Of a stretch of 64,000 nt of DNA, positions 14,765-27,540 are shown in pieces (the stretch's first letter is position 1; each line of letters begins with the position of its first letter). Below the pieces are notes generated by a model, which made no database searches, was not told the origin of the DNA, and saw only the letters and a list, made by a program, of their open reading frames with translations. This stretch comes from Theocolax elegans (lineage: Eukaryota; Arthropoda; Insecta; Hymenoptera; Cerocephalidae): NCBI GenBank assembly GCA_026168455.1, contig CM047430.1:70905044-70969043 (forward strand), read 5' to 3'. The position numbers were made by a program, and so were the translations under genes.

Positions 14765-16282
14765 GTGGTTCTCTGTGACATCGAAGATGAAAAAAATAAA
14801 TATTGCTATAACTGTGGGAATATGTTTTAGAGGTATCCAGTAGTTCTCCTGAATTTTTTCAGATTTTTTCTGGGCCATTATTTTAAGTTACAGAGAGTCA
14901 AAGTGGACATTTTAGCACTTTTTTGCATTATATGCCCATTTTCATGAATTTTAGCTCCCAGGGGATGCATTTTTCACTAAAAACATAAGTATGCAATATA
15001 TTTAATTTCTGCTCTTTTACCTAAAAAGTTTATTTAAACGATTTTCAATAATTTAAGAACTTTCAATTAGCTCACAATTGCAAAGTAGATTTAATAAAGT
15101 TGATAATTGTTATTCTTAATTATTATGTCGGCTATTATTAATTTAGGTCAATGTTTTAATGTTCCTAATAAATTAATATTTGACCTGAATTGTTAAAAAA
15201 ATATTTGAACAAATTTATCTACGTTATAATATAAATGACGTTATGACGCTTATTATTTTTCCTATTTCTAATTATAACATTTATTGACGCTGGAGCAATG
15301 GGTCATCTCATTTTCATGGTTTTTCACTAGACTATTGAAAAATTTTGTGTTAAAAAGTATTATAATAATATAATGTACACTCGTATTACAATTAAAAATA
15401 TAATTATTTTTCTTTAAAATGCACTAATTTTTAAGTTTTCTGGACTTGTAAGTATTGCTAAAGAATGTATTTAATTATTTCAAAATAGACGCACCATATT
15501 TAATGTATAAAATTTAGCCTTGCATTAATAATATAAATAAAAATCTTTATCGACTACTTCTAATAATAAAATAGTAAAAAAAAACGTCAACTGTAAATAT
15601 CAGCTGTAGAAAACTACGTGTAAATGTATAAAAAGAAAAAGTAAAACTTGTCACCCACCAAAAAAAAAATATAATTGATAAGAATGCAGTTTACTCACGG
15701 ATTAAAAGGAAAACGAAGTCAAGTTCCCATGTAGAGGCAACAGGTAAAAACAAGTCCGAGCGAGCCGCAAACGCACGACTCGAGCGTTGCGACGCTACTG
15801 ACTGTAACCATTCTAGTATACACTCGGTAAAGTTCGACTCCCCTCTCGATCAGAAGAAGCCTGCGCGTAAGGTTCCTATCCGACGACGTGGCAAAAACGA
15901 CTATTTTTATTTTTCCTACCCTTTTAACCCTGAAGGTAAATTTTCACCCCCTAGAGATAGAAAGAGGGAGAGGGCTAGAGTACGAGAGGTTTTCATACTT
16001 ATGTCTTAAAGTATTTTTAATGAAAAGTTCGGAAAATTTTACAAAAAAAGTCATACTTATGTATTTAGTGAAAAATGCATCCCCTGGGAGCTAAAAAATC
16101 ATGAAAATGGGCATATAATGCAAAAAAGTGCTAAAATGTCAACTTTGACTCTCTGTAACTTAAAATAATGGCCCAGAAAAAATCTGAAAAATTCAGGAGA
16201 ACTACTGGATACCTCTAAAACATATTCCCACAGTTATAGCAATATTTATTTTTTTCATCTTCGATGTCACAGAGAACCACCC
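14763..16282. mobile_element. DNA-transposon-like element with 231-bp TIRs and a captured 1-kb insert
   Basis: The left arm (14763-14993) begins 'gggtggttctctgtgacatc' and the right arm (16052-16282) ends with its reverse complement. The arms match closely along their length. Both flanks carry AT/ATAT at the junction, which may be a target-site duplication. Between the arms lie a 1,001-bp copy of the sequence 0.3 kb upstream (14994-15994) and about 57 bp of other sequence. No transposase is encoded, so the element is non-autonomous. A diverged end of the same family is at 37590-37712. Confidence 0.85.
14994..15994. repeat. Captured copy of 13445-14450
   Basis: Both ends are sharp. On the left 'aagtatg' of the arm meets 'caatatatttaat', and on the right 'gaggttttc' meets 'atacttatg' of the element. 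It is in the same orientation as the source. Differences are mainly one-base changes in A/T runs, for example near 15200, 15235 and 15575. Confidence 0.85.
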
Positions 16283-17637
16283 ATATGTATGTTCGGTGTA
16301 TTGGTCGACATCATTAAACAAGATTGTTCTTTAGTGTATATATATATTTAAGGAGATACGAATCGCAATATACACCGGTAAACTACTCGGTGTTTTTTAA
16401 ACAAACTCAATTAGCAGTAACCCCCGCAGGATCCGAATTTTTTATCGTAAAATTCGCATCACCCGAAAAAACGAACTGATCGTTACCGTTTTCGTAAAAT
16501 TTACCTTACGTAGGCAAATGCATCGAACAGTGTTAGTTATCTATAACACCGTAACCTACGAAAATCTGAGGCGTCTCTAATTTTATATTAAACTGTGTTT
16601 TTCATAAAGATTTAACTGTTGAAATGTCAATACGCTTTTAAAACACGCATTAAGAGCAAAAAAAGCTTTAATATGTCTTTTTAATTAAAATGTACATCAG
16701 CTATAACATATCTGACCAAAACATTTCTCACAAATAATTTTGTTATTTATATGGAGGTAAAAAAAAATATCAACATACTGAAACTTCAGCATTAATTATT
16801 ATTTGCGTATACATTTTTATAATAAAATGGAACGTATTTTATTTAAAGATTGATTTCCGAATCGTGATTACCGAATGTACATTACATTAATTACAACTAA
16901 TATATTTTAAATAGGAATTTTAGAATGTAGTTTTAAAAAAAGCCGTGTAAGAATCGATAAATCATTGACGACATTGATGAACACACTAGTACTTTAATTG
17001 CCCGTAATGACTTTTCATTCGGCTGAAATAACCGAATGAAAAAGATGTATAGAATCAAACTCTCTTCATAAAGCTCCATCCTCATTTCTCTTGCAGATTA
17101 AAATCGCAATTGTGGAAAAAAAAAGAAATATATATATAGATTATTATAAAAACGTGAAAACGGGATTTGTGTATTAAATTAATTAAACGGGATAAAGAAT
17201 TACGTAAGAAACCTTACTATTTATTACGTAAAACTATTTTCGATATCACGTATTAAATAAAATTCGTATTAATAATTGGAAATACCGTGTACGAGTAAAA
17301 CAATGCGAATCCAATCCTATAGAATCTGAAATCGTCAGTTAATTAATGAACTCGTCTATTAGTCTTGTCAATGAAGACATAATGCTTTTCCATCAAATCA
17401 ACCGAATGAACTATTTATGAGTATAGGAGCTTTCTCTTTATATATATAATATAATAAATATAATATAAACAATAACGATAAAATGTGTATATTAATGATA
17501 GCGCGTGGGAAATAGTGAGATAAAGCGAACTTGTGTAAATTAACTTCTAGAAAATCTCAGAGTTCCATTAACGATCGTATAAAAGCTTTACCACTGTTAG
17601 ATTAAACTCGTAAAAATCGAAGAAAATTGAATATTTC
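16283..17637. other. AT-rich spacer, nothing recognised
   Basis: No sizeable open frame and no repeat boundary is visible. Confidence 0.6.
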
Positions 17638-18950
17638 TCAAATCTAAAAGTAGATAGCTAGTCGATGCGTATATATACGTTCGAGCGCTTCTTATGCCGC
17701 ACTAGACACCGATTGTTACTACTTGAAAATACTCTCCTCTCCGTCGACTAACTTACATCGAGGAAATCTTTCAATAAAACAAATCTGTCTACATATATAT
17801 ATATATATATGTCGGATGTACGTTTGACCGAAATTGCGTTAAAACTCGTGATTTATTGAAAAATTCAACCGGGTCGTCGTGTTAATTTCTATCTTCATTT
17901 TTACCGTATGCCTCTTCCCGGATTACGATGATTTACGCGATTATTTTTATTAGAAAGTTTCTAGCTTACACGAACGGCTTTATCCCTTGCATCTATATAC
18001 GCAATTTTTATGTCCTACGCTTCGTTTTACGCTAATCCTTTAATGTCTAGGCTTTGTTGAGTGAATAATGAATATAAATTTGGTAAAACTATCGATGGAT
18101 ATTTTTTACCGCGCATTTAAAAGTAATAGCCCCGGTCGATTATCATTGATTTTTCGATAAAGAACAATCCGAATGCGCGATATATCCTTCGTTGTAATTT
18201 TATTTTTTAATTTTATTCGCAAGTTTTAAATTGTTTCGATTTAATTAATTGTCTTTATACGTATAAAAACAGTTAAATACAAAAGAATTCCGTTATTATT
18301 ATATACCTACATATGCACGAGAGATAATATTGTCTGGCATATTAAACCAGTTAATAAAATGAAACCTACACGAGATATCCACATTCGGTATAATATAAAT
18401 AATAAAAATCTCAATGTTTAATCGAACAATTCTTTCAAAATTAGAATGAAATACCGTTTTTCTAAGAATACCAATTGAATTTATTTCGACTGTTTGACTG
18501 AACTATTTAAACATCCGCAAATGAACCTTCACATAGTGAATCGAACGTTTTACAGTCACGTTTATTACTCTCGAAAACCAATGGTGTGTAGCCTTTAAAT
18601 TTAAAATTCGACCGTATGCGATTCATAGCGATATTATAATGTATTACGTGTTTATCTTAATATAATTATTAGAAAAAAAAATCAGCTTGTATAGAGAACG
18701 AAGATTAATACTGTTTAGGTTTAAGAGTTTACAATGACGGACGAGTTTGCAAAAGTAAATTAATCACACGATGATAATAAATTATCAATTAAGAATGAAA
18801 AATTTTTCCTTCCATAAAGTTATAATCATTTACAATAATGTATTAAAAATTATTTCGCGATTTTTAAGAAAATGTTTATTTTATTTATATATGTACTTTA
18901 CAAATAAATAGTACATTCGTGGAGCATAAGAATTGTATTCACTTTATTTT
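17638..18950. repeat. 1.3-kb tandem duplication, unit 1
   Basis: The unit begins 'tcaaatctaaaagtagatag' and runs to the start of the second unit 1,313 bases later. It contains an (AT)n tract near 17793 and no supported coding region. Confidence 0.9.
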
Positions 18951-20259
18951 TCAAATCTAAAAGTAGATAGCTAGTCGATGCGTATATATACGTTCGAGCG
19001 CTTCTTATGCCGCACTAGACACCGATTGTTACTACTTGAAAATACTCTCCTCTCCGTCGACTAACTTACATCGAGGAAATCTTTCAATAAAACAAATCTG
19101 TCTACATATATATATATATATGTCGGATGTACGTTTGACCGAAATTGCGTTAAAACTCGTGATTTATTGAAAAATTCAACCGGGTCGTCGTGTTAATTTC
19201 TATCTTCATTTTTACCGTATGCCTCTTCCCGGATTACGATGATTTACGCGATTATTTTTATTAGAAAGTTTCTAGCTTACACGAACGGCTTTATCCCTTG
19301 CATCTATATACGCAATTTTTATGTCCTACGCTTCGTTTTACGCTAATCCTTTAATGTCTAGGCTTTGTTGAGTGAATAATGAATATAAATTTGGTAAAAC
19401 TATCGATGGATATTTTTTACCGCGCATTTAAAAGTAATAGCCCCGGTCGATTATCATTGATTTTTCGATAAAGAACAATCCGAATGCGCGATATATCCTT
19501 CGTTGTAATTTTATTTTTTAATTTTATTCGCAAGTTTTAAATTGTTTCGATTTAATTAATTGTCTTTATACGTATAAAAACAGTTAAATACAAAAGAATT
19601 CCGTTATTATTATATACCTACATATGCACGAGAGATAATATTGTCTGGCATATTAAACCAGTTAATAAAATGAAACCTACACGAGATATCCACATTCGGT
19701 ATAATATAAATAATAAAAATCTCAATGTTTAATCGAACAATTCTTTCAAAATTAGAATGAAATACCGTTTTTCTAAGAATACCAATTGAATTTATTTCGA
19801 CTGTTTGACTGAACTATTTAAACATCCGCAAATGAACCTTCACATAGTGAATCGAACGTTTTACAGTCACGTTTTATTACTCTCGAAAACCAATGGTGTG
19901 TAGCCTTTAAATTTAAAATTCGACGTATGCGATTCATAGCGATATTATAATGTATTACGTGTTTATCTTAATATAATTATTAGAAAAAAAAATCAGCTTG
20001 TATAGAGAACGAAGATTAATACTGTTTAGGTTTAAGAGTTTTACAATGACGGACGAGTTTGCAAAAGTAAATTAATCACACGATGATAATAAATTATCAA
20101 TTAAGAATGAAAATTTTCCTTCCATAAAGTTATAATCATTTACAATAATGTATTAAAATTATTTCGCGATTTTTAAGAAAATGTTTATTTTATTTATATA
20201 TGTACTTTACAAAATAAATATATACATTCGTGGAGCATAAAGAATTGGTATTCACTTTA
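18951..20259. repeat. 1.3-kb tandem duplication, unit 2
   Basis: Nearly identical to 17638-18950 for most of its length. In the last 250 bases single-base indels against unit 1 accumulate (for example 'gcataaagaattggtattc' against 'gcataagaattgtattc'), which resembles sequencing error at a contig end. Confidence 0.9.
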
Positions 20260-20309
20260 AAAAATATTAACTTTAATTTGATGATAATACTTGTATTTCA
20301 CCCTCTATT

Positions 20310-21624
20310 GTTAATTAACAAAATTAAATGATTATTTTTCAATTTCTCAAGGGCTAGATAGGTTTTTAATAATTTAAATAAATAAAAACACCATTATTAC
20401 GTTATGTGCAACGTTTTATTGGCAAAATTCGCCAACCTCTTCAGGCTAAACAAAACAATTTTTATTATTAAATTACACAATAAACAATCGAATAATACAA
20501 AATTTTAATTAAAACAATACGGTGACAGTTTACCTTGTTAATCTGAGAATAATCTCATCGTACTAAATGTATACAATATCGTTTTCACCTATTTATATAC
20601 AAATCGGTGTCAAACAAATTCCAACGGATTAATATTGTTTCGTCAGCCCAAAATTTTAATTTTCATTCTAAACTATCAAATTCAAATATTATTAATGTGA
20701 TTAAAAAAGTTTAAGTTTCATTACAAAATTTAGATATATGCATGATAATACAAAAAATGAAATTAGATATAAAATTATACAAGTAATTTACTTAACGTAA
20801 AAACAAAAATAGTCATATAAAAATTCAGGATAGATTTTTTACAAAAAAATTGAAAAAGACAAATAATTTTTTAAAAAGTAATCGAGATTTATTTTTTACA
20901 TAGACCGATAAAGATAACGTGTATTTTTAAACAAATCTAATTATATTCAAGAAATGGAAAAGCTATTATCAGATACTTAAACGTATGAAAAAATAAATAA
21001 GAATCATTTTTAATGAACTCAAAATGACAGTAAAAATCCGAATAAACGAACATAAAAATAGTAAAAATGATGAATCGTTAGAGAACATTAGTTAAATTAT
21101 AATCATCGATTTGATTGGAAAAAAAATTACAATTTTTAGATCCGAAATTTAATTATAAATAATTATTTCAGAAATAATCCATATTAAAAGTAATAAGAAT
21201 AGTATAAATAAGAAAGAGAATATATATATTTTGAATAAAGTTTATTTACCTTTTCTAAGAAATTGAAAATAAAAGGTTTAATTATATGATTACTCACCTG
21301 TATTTCCATTACACTCTTGCTTGACACTGATTTGTATATATGAATAGGTGAAAACGATTGTATACATTTAGTACGATAAGATTATTCTCAGATTAATAAG
21401 GTAAACTGTCATCGTGTAGTTTTAATTAAAATTTTGTATTATTCGATTGTTTATTGTGTAATTTAATAATAAAAATTGTTTTGTTTAGCCTGAAGATGTT
21501 GGCAAATTTCGCCAACGAAACGTTGCACATAACGTAAAAATGGTGTTTTTATTTATTTAAATTATTAAAAACCTACCTCAACTTCAAGAAATTGAAAAAT
21601 AATGATTTAATTTTGATAATTGAC
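20310..21624. mobile_element. Non-autonomous inverted-repeat element with ~310-bp arms
   Basis: The left arm (about 20310-20618) begins 'gttaattaacaaaattaaat' and the right arm (about 21325-21624) is its diverged reverse complement. The middle 0.7 kb is very AT-rich and has no open frame. Each arm contains a hammerhead-like CTGAAGA..GAAACG block. Hammerhead motifs of this kind are known in Penelope-like elements, so it may be an inverted pair of retroelement ends rather than a DNA transposon. Confidence 0.7.
21490..21536 (+). ncRNA. Hammerhead-ribozyme-like core (candidate)
   Basis: CTGAAGA (21490-21496) fits the CUGANGA core. A perfect stem GTTGGC/GCCAAC follows, then GAAA (21517-21520), then a short CGTT/AACG stem and loop, then UA. 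I cannot see a convincing stem I on either side, so self-cleavage is not supported. The opposite arm (20410-20444, minus) has the same layout, but GAAA is changed to AAAA. Confidence 0.25.
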
Positions 21625-22747
21625 TTAGTTTCATTATATTTCTAAACAGTATATAGAATATATATAGAAATATTATTTGAGTATAAATACAATTCGTTGA
21701 ATGCACCAAACAGTTTTTCTTGCGCGACGTATGTATACCTAGCACTCAAAATAATTAAATTACCCTAATAACACAAACAAACTGTTGAAAAAAAAACGAA
21801 TCAGATTTCGATGGCCTTAATAAACTTAAAAGTTAATCTCGCGAAAAAAACATACACACACACACATAGAATCCAAAGAGTGGTCGGAAATTTAAAATTC
21901 GACTAGACGTAAGCATGCAGATTTTCGTAATAAAAACAGAGAGGCGCCACCAGAAATATGAATAATAAATGAATCCCTACGCTCTTACTAAAAATTGTCA
22001 TTGCCGAGTTTCATAAACATTGACAATGGGGCATTAGAATTCGTTTGAGAGATAACATAACGTATACTGGAACATTATCGTTGTATTTTCTTTTTTTCAT
22101 TACGCTTCGGGAGAGTTCGAATGTTAATGCAACTTGAGTATCATCCATCATACGTCCAAGATTAACGAGACGCCTCGTCTACTCCCTCGTGTTTCTACAT
22201 GTCCTGAACTCGTGGATATAATCGATATTAATAGATCTTCCCGTATATATGCTTTACTTCAACTCTTTTTTTATCAGATATTCCGAGTTTACCTTTGTGT
22301 AGAATAACATTTCGAGTGAATCGTATTTTACAGCTGTCTAGCAGTAAAAATTTATAATTGGTTTCGTCGACTGCGTGTGTCTTTCCTTTAGGATTATCCG
22401 CACATAATATAAAATGTATGATTAAGATTTATATTGAAATTTTAATTTTAATCGATTTCTCCCAGGACTTATTATTTTTTTTTGCATACGTCATTGCTCA
22501 CGACATTACTGTATATGGTAGTTATATATTGAAGATCAATGAATTTAGTAAACGTTCCGAGTCAAAATGTAAAAAAGAGGAAAAACAGGAAAAATATTTT
22601 CTTCTTTGTGTCATTTTGGTGATCAATGACCTGCACGAGTGCACGATATATTTGAATCAACGATAGGTTTATTTTTTTCAGAAAATCTTTTTGTACTATT
22701 AAAGCTTCACTATATGTAACTATAAATTTTTCTTAAGTATTTATCAT
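21625..22747. other. AT-rich spacer, nothing recognised
   Basis: A 102-codon open frame at 22358-22666 is hydrophobic and AT-driven, starts at TTG and matches nothing I know, so I do not call it a gene. No RNA gene is visible. Confidence 0.5.
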
Positions 22748-23142
22748 TTAAAGGGATATGATACCCAAATTGCAAATATCTTCGTAGAAAATCTCAAAAA
22801 TTTTAAAACCTAATTGTAAGAAAAATCTGAAAAAAAATCAGATACTGTTCAAATAAAAAAGAGTATAGCGTAACGGAGAGATTTTTAGGAAATAATTAAT
22901 TGTTAATTAATTATATGTAAATAACTAATTTTGGTCGGTAATATATAGCTATAAAACAATAATTCACGGCTGCTCAAAAATCTTGCTGATTTATCAATAA
23001 AAAAATTTGAAAAAATTCACAGAATATTTTCAAAGGAAACGCAACATCGTTACCAGAACGTTTTTTTTCGATAAATTGAATTCCTCGTTTAATAAAAAAT
23101 AAATCATTTTTCTCATTCTTTTTGAGGTTCACATCCCGTTAA
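22748..23142. mobile_element. TTAA-flanked MITE (copy 1)
   Basis: It begins TTAA-A-GGGATATGATACCC and ends GGTTCACATCCC-G-TTAA, giving imperfect inverted ends and a TTAA target duplication. TTAA targets are typical of piggyBac and Kolobok transposons. There is no coding capacity. Near the left end it carries the 'AATCTGAAAAAA' motif shared with the other copies. Confidence 0.65.
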
Positions 23143-23822
23143 CGATTAAGACTTTTGGATTCGACATATAAATATTTATTACTTTGAAAGCTTTTAGATG
23201 TTACGTGCAAGAACTTTCGGGTTTTTAACGCTAGATATCTGTACTCTCTTTATCGCATAGTCTACACATAAATATTGTTTCAATTATTTAACAAAAAAAA
23301 ACCTTTCGATTAAACTGATATTGACGAATGTTTTGAAAAGAGAATTTTAATTCATTATATACGTATGCGACAGTATACATTCTATCTGTGTTAGATTCTT
23401 TTTTGGTCACAGACGTTGAAGGAGATTTAGCTCAAGCCTAGAATTTTTTATTTGAATTACCCTAAGTCGATGAGAAAATGCACGTAGTCATTGAAAAAGA
23501 ATTTTAAATGTAAAGTCGCAAATCTTTCAAATGCGATTTAAACATTAAAGCTACATTTTCAGCTTTAACTATCGAAGAGGAAGCTTTAAGAGATCTCACG
23601 AGAGAAAAAATTTTTCGAAAAGAACTTGGTCTATATTCAAATTGTATTGATTTACGTACGAGTTTAGAAAGAAGAAATGACAAGCGATTAATTAATTATC
23701 TCTCGTATAATCAATATTTTAAACGGTACCGTTGTAATAACACTTTATAAGCACTCTAAAAAATTTCACTTAATTTCCATTACTAAAGTATCTCTCTCCG
23801 AGTTCCCTTTTTTCCGTTTGAG

Positions 23823-23872
23823 TACCGATGCGACTTGACCCTTGGGATAAAATTGTCAGTTGGCTCAAAAAG
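23823..23872 (+). other. Candidate small exon
   Basis: A long pyrimidine-rich tract ending in TTTGAG precedes position 23823, and position 23872 is followed by the good donor GTAAGC. One frame of the 50 bases reads PMRLDPWDKIVSWLKK without a stop, including an ATG at 23828. I do not recognise the peptide and see no partner exon, so this may be chance. Confidence 0.2.
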
Positions 23873-24235
23873 GTAAGCGCAACCTTGTATTGTTTCAATC
23901 GACCAAAGTATCTCCAAGATCAAGTTATAATTAAATAAAATTCAATTTCACGCATTCGCGTCATCATCCTTCTTTCTATACCAAGTTTCCTTTTTCTCCA
24001 GGATTCTTCGTTACGTCTATGTATATACACATAGTAAAGAAGATTAGTATTTCGTATTAGGAGAATGGTAATTCAATTCTCATAGGCGTTTACAATTCAA
24101 TTATTCGACATATATATATATAATGGAATAAAGTCTCCAAATTATTGTGATCGAGCATTACTGTGATCGTTTAGCACTTATATGCAATAAACCAACTACA
24201 ATCTCGAAGAAATTATCGCGGCAACTCTTAAGGTT

Positions 24236-24259
24236 CTTCTCTCTCTCTCTCTCTCTCTC
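24236..24259. repeat. (TC)n microsatellite
   Basis: Twelve or so TC units. On the minus strand they give an Arg-Glu repeat, which inflates an open frame. Confidence 0.9.
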
Positions 24260-26713
24260 GTGGACGCACACATAGACAAACACGTAGATATATAAAGTCT
24301 GTCCCTTTCGGTAAAATAATCGAGAAACGAGATAATACTGAGTACGACGCAGCAAGATCGAAGGATAAGACCGAGCTTGGCATCGTCGATTGTCATGTGC
24401 GGCTCCGGAACGAGAGTAAAATCCAAGGGACGGCTTACTAGTCCTGTTCAAATGGGATTGCTCCGAGATACCCCGAGACACATTCACCTATCTATATCTG
24501 TATTTCGTGTGTGCGTGTGTGTGTACGCCTCACTCTACATATAGACATGTAGATGTATACATCGACTCTGATGTACGAAACGCCAATGGGGCTTGAAATT
24601 GTTTTTCAACTTCCGTGAGTGTGCATGTACATCTATATACGTATAGGTATAGCTGTATATATATATACATATACATACACGCAGTTACCGCGCACCTGTT
24701 GTTGTTACGAAAACTGGAAATGTCTGGACCTTAGATCATCTCTGATACCTTTTGGGTAATTAGAAGATTGCGTACAACACGGTACATACTGGTCCATACT
24801 GCGATTCTCGGTCATGTTGGAAATTCACGGAATGCTGTTTTAATTACGAAATTAACAAGATATTTATAGACTATTTGATTATATAGGGTATATATGTATA
24901 TTCGAGTATTCGTAATACCCGTGCATTTAATTATTAATAATATTTCATCGTAGTTGATGAAATAACGAACAATGCGGTAGATGATGTGTCAAAAGTAAAT
25001 ATTTATAAATTATTTTGATTAAATTTAATGTAGTACGAAATACAAATTGTTTGTATAAATATTACTAATTTACTTTCGTTTAATTTATTTATATACATTA
25101 CACTATACATGCGATAATTATAAAGCATTTTCTATTTATATATATTTATTATGTTATTTATTATTTAAGTGTATCATTCGCTGCAACATTACGATGTTAA
25201 AGATTCGAACTAAATAATTTTAATACTACATTAATTTTAAAGATTTCTATTATTTAATTTGTATATCTAAAAGTTTACAATACATATATGTGTGTGTGTG
25301 TGTGTAATATTTATTACGTCCAAAATGAAGTTTCTTTGTAAGTGTAATATATTCTATAATACCATTGTATTTTATTTTGTAAATGTATTAATGCTCATCA
25401 AACACAATTGATTTTGAAGGTATTATACATCGTTGCCTGTAGAACGTCTACAAGTTACAAAGTGTATACACGTTGCGTCAAAAGATTCGAAACGTTTAGA
25501 AATCTATAGAAATTATTCACCTTATTCATGAGTAAATAATTCGAACATACTTGAGAAAAAATTACTGAAACCGACTTCAGATATTTAACTTCAACTTAAT
25601 TTTCCTTTAATAACTTTAGTAACTTTACTAAATCTCTGTAGTAAATATTAATTGAATACGTGATCAGCAAATTTACTGAAGCTCAAGTACGTTTTCCTCC
25701 ACTTTTTTCGAGTGCGATAAAAAATTTTTTATTGAAGCTTGTAGATTTGAAACCTAACGATCCGCGGTATAGTAGAGTAATTAAATCTAGGAACTAGAAT
25801 CGGTATGAGCGAGCCAACGAAACATTGAAATAACGTCTGTAGTAACGGAAAATTTGAGAATAAAAAGTAAAATAAATCATAAATTCGTTGACCCGTACTG
25901 CACTATGTAACAAATAGTCGAGCGAAATGTAAATCAATCGAACCAAAAATATTTGTTACGAGTGCAGCGGGAAACGATGAGGATGTAAACGCGAGCTACG
26001 ACAACTAAAAATAGTTATAATTCATTTTTTATATACCTATATTATTCGGAGTAACGTTGTCAAACATCGTAAAACGAGACAATATAAAGCGTTTTTAATT
26101 TCTTAAATATAGATACATTGACGAAAGGTATACTATTACGACTGAACGTAAAAAAAACATTACCTTCCCGAAATACGGTGTGTAGAATTTAAAAACGAAA
26201 GAATAAATGAGATACGCGTCACGTATAAATCGTGTACGTTCGAATGTTTATTTTAAACACTCGAGGGGCATATATCGGGTGAAAAGAAGGTGGAAATGTA
26301 CGTAATCGAAAAGAGAGGCGTATTGTTATCGGAATATCGCATATGACACGGAAACGATTTATAATCCAGGAAATAATCTTTGGCGCGAACTGATTGATGC
26401 TCGAGGCTCTTGGTCGCGCGTTATCGCGATACCTTATCCACATAATCGTTTGAATAACGATGGGAAGACAAGTCCGGCTTAATTACCGAGGCATCCCCTG
26501 GGTAACTCCGACGGAGCAAATATCAATGTGGGTATCGTGGAGGGCCTCGAGTGTACGTATATACTATATACGTGTCGAAGAGGAGGCACGCGTTATCGCC
26601 TTTCCCCTGACTTAGGTGCTACGTCGCACGTTCGATCCTCGTGGCAAATTATCGATGAGGGTGGATACGCACGTGACTCGCGAACGAATAACAATCCGTT
26701 GTATCGGTCCGTC

Positions 26714-26716
<3 letters not shown>

Positions 26717-26771
<55 letters not shown>
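26717..26771. repeat. (CT)n microsatellite
   Basis: About 27 CT units, giving artificial Leu-Ser or Arg-Glu runs in overlapping frames on both strands. Confidence 0.95.
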
Positions 26772-26773
<2 letters not shown>

Positions 26774-26957
26774 GACACTCTCTCGCTTTTATTTTACCGC
26801 GCTGATCCGAATTTTTATGTACACACGTATTTACACGAATCTTTTACAAATCTATATGGCCATCAGTACGATAATTTATATCTTTAAAGTGGATGAAGGT
26901 GTTTTGTTAGTAAAGAGTAATAGGAAAATTTTGGAGTCCGCGCGAATATTCTGTAAC

Positions 26958-27440
26958 TGTAACAACTTACAAGGTGAACATCATATGTTTGGGAAACGAA
27001 TCGTGTCCAGCTTGTATGTAGGATATGTTTTCTAATACAAAAATATAAAAAAAGCCAGAGCTGCATACCCTAACAATCGTTTTTTTTTCAAAAGCTATAT
27101 GCAATTAAAGCAAAATTAATAAAAAAAAATAAGCTTTACTTTACATGCTTGTAATTTCTAAACTATCAGATATTAACTATATTAAATTAGTTACAGCCGG
27201 TTAAGAATTTTCTGAACGAACGGTCTGAATGTTAATATTTGATAGTTTGAAAGTTACAAGCATTTAAAGTAAAATCTATTTTTTTATAAATTTTGCTTTA
27301 ATTACGTATAACTTTTGAAAAATTGACTGTTAGGATCAGCGGCTCTGGCTTTCTACGTATTATTAGAAAACATAAACTACAAGCTGGACACGATCCGTTT
27401 CCCAAACATATGATGGTCTCCTTTTTAGTAGTTATTGTCT
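26958..27440. mobile_element. Hairpin MITE, ~220-bp arms
   Basis: The left arm contains 'catatgtttgggaaacg' and 'cgtgtccagcttgta', and the right arm contains their reverse complements near 27380-27415. Pairing continues inward with interruptions to a centre near 27200. There is no coding sequence. The ends are ragged and I cannot define a target duplication. Confidence 0.7.
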
Positions 27441-27540
27441 CTCTCTAACTCCTTCTGAATATTATAATTATGACTCAATTACTGTAATTAAAAAAATATA
27501 CATTTTTTAAAAAAATCTAATTTTACATTAAAAACAAATG

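Larger units (their letters stand above)
23143..26957. other. Intergenic or intronic region with several GC-richer islands, no confirmed gene
   Basis: Most of it is AT-rich. Islands of more balanced composition occur at about 24190-24480 and 26220-26720. The first has an open minus-strand frame with a hydrophobic stretch. A candidate 50-base exon is at 23823-23872. I cannot join these into a gene. Confidence 0.45.

Noticed and set aside
22358..22666. 102-codon hydrophobic frame
   Set aside because: It starts at TTG, has AT-driven composition and shows no family resemblance.
26528..27035. Overlapping frames with long Leu-Ser runs
   Set aside because: Produced by the (CT)n microsatellite and, at the right end, by the hairpin element.
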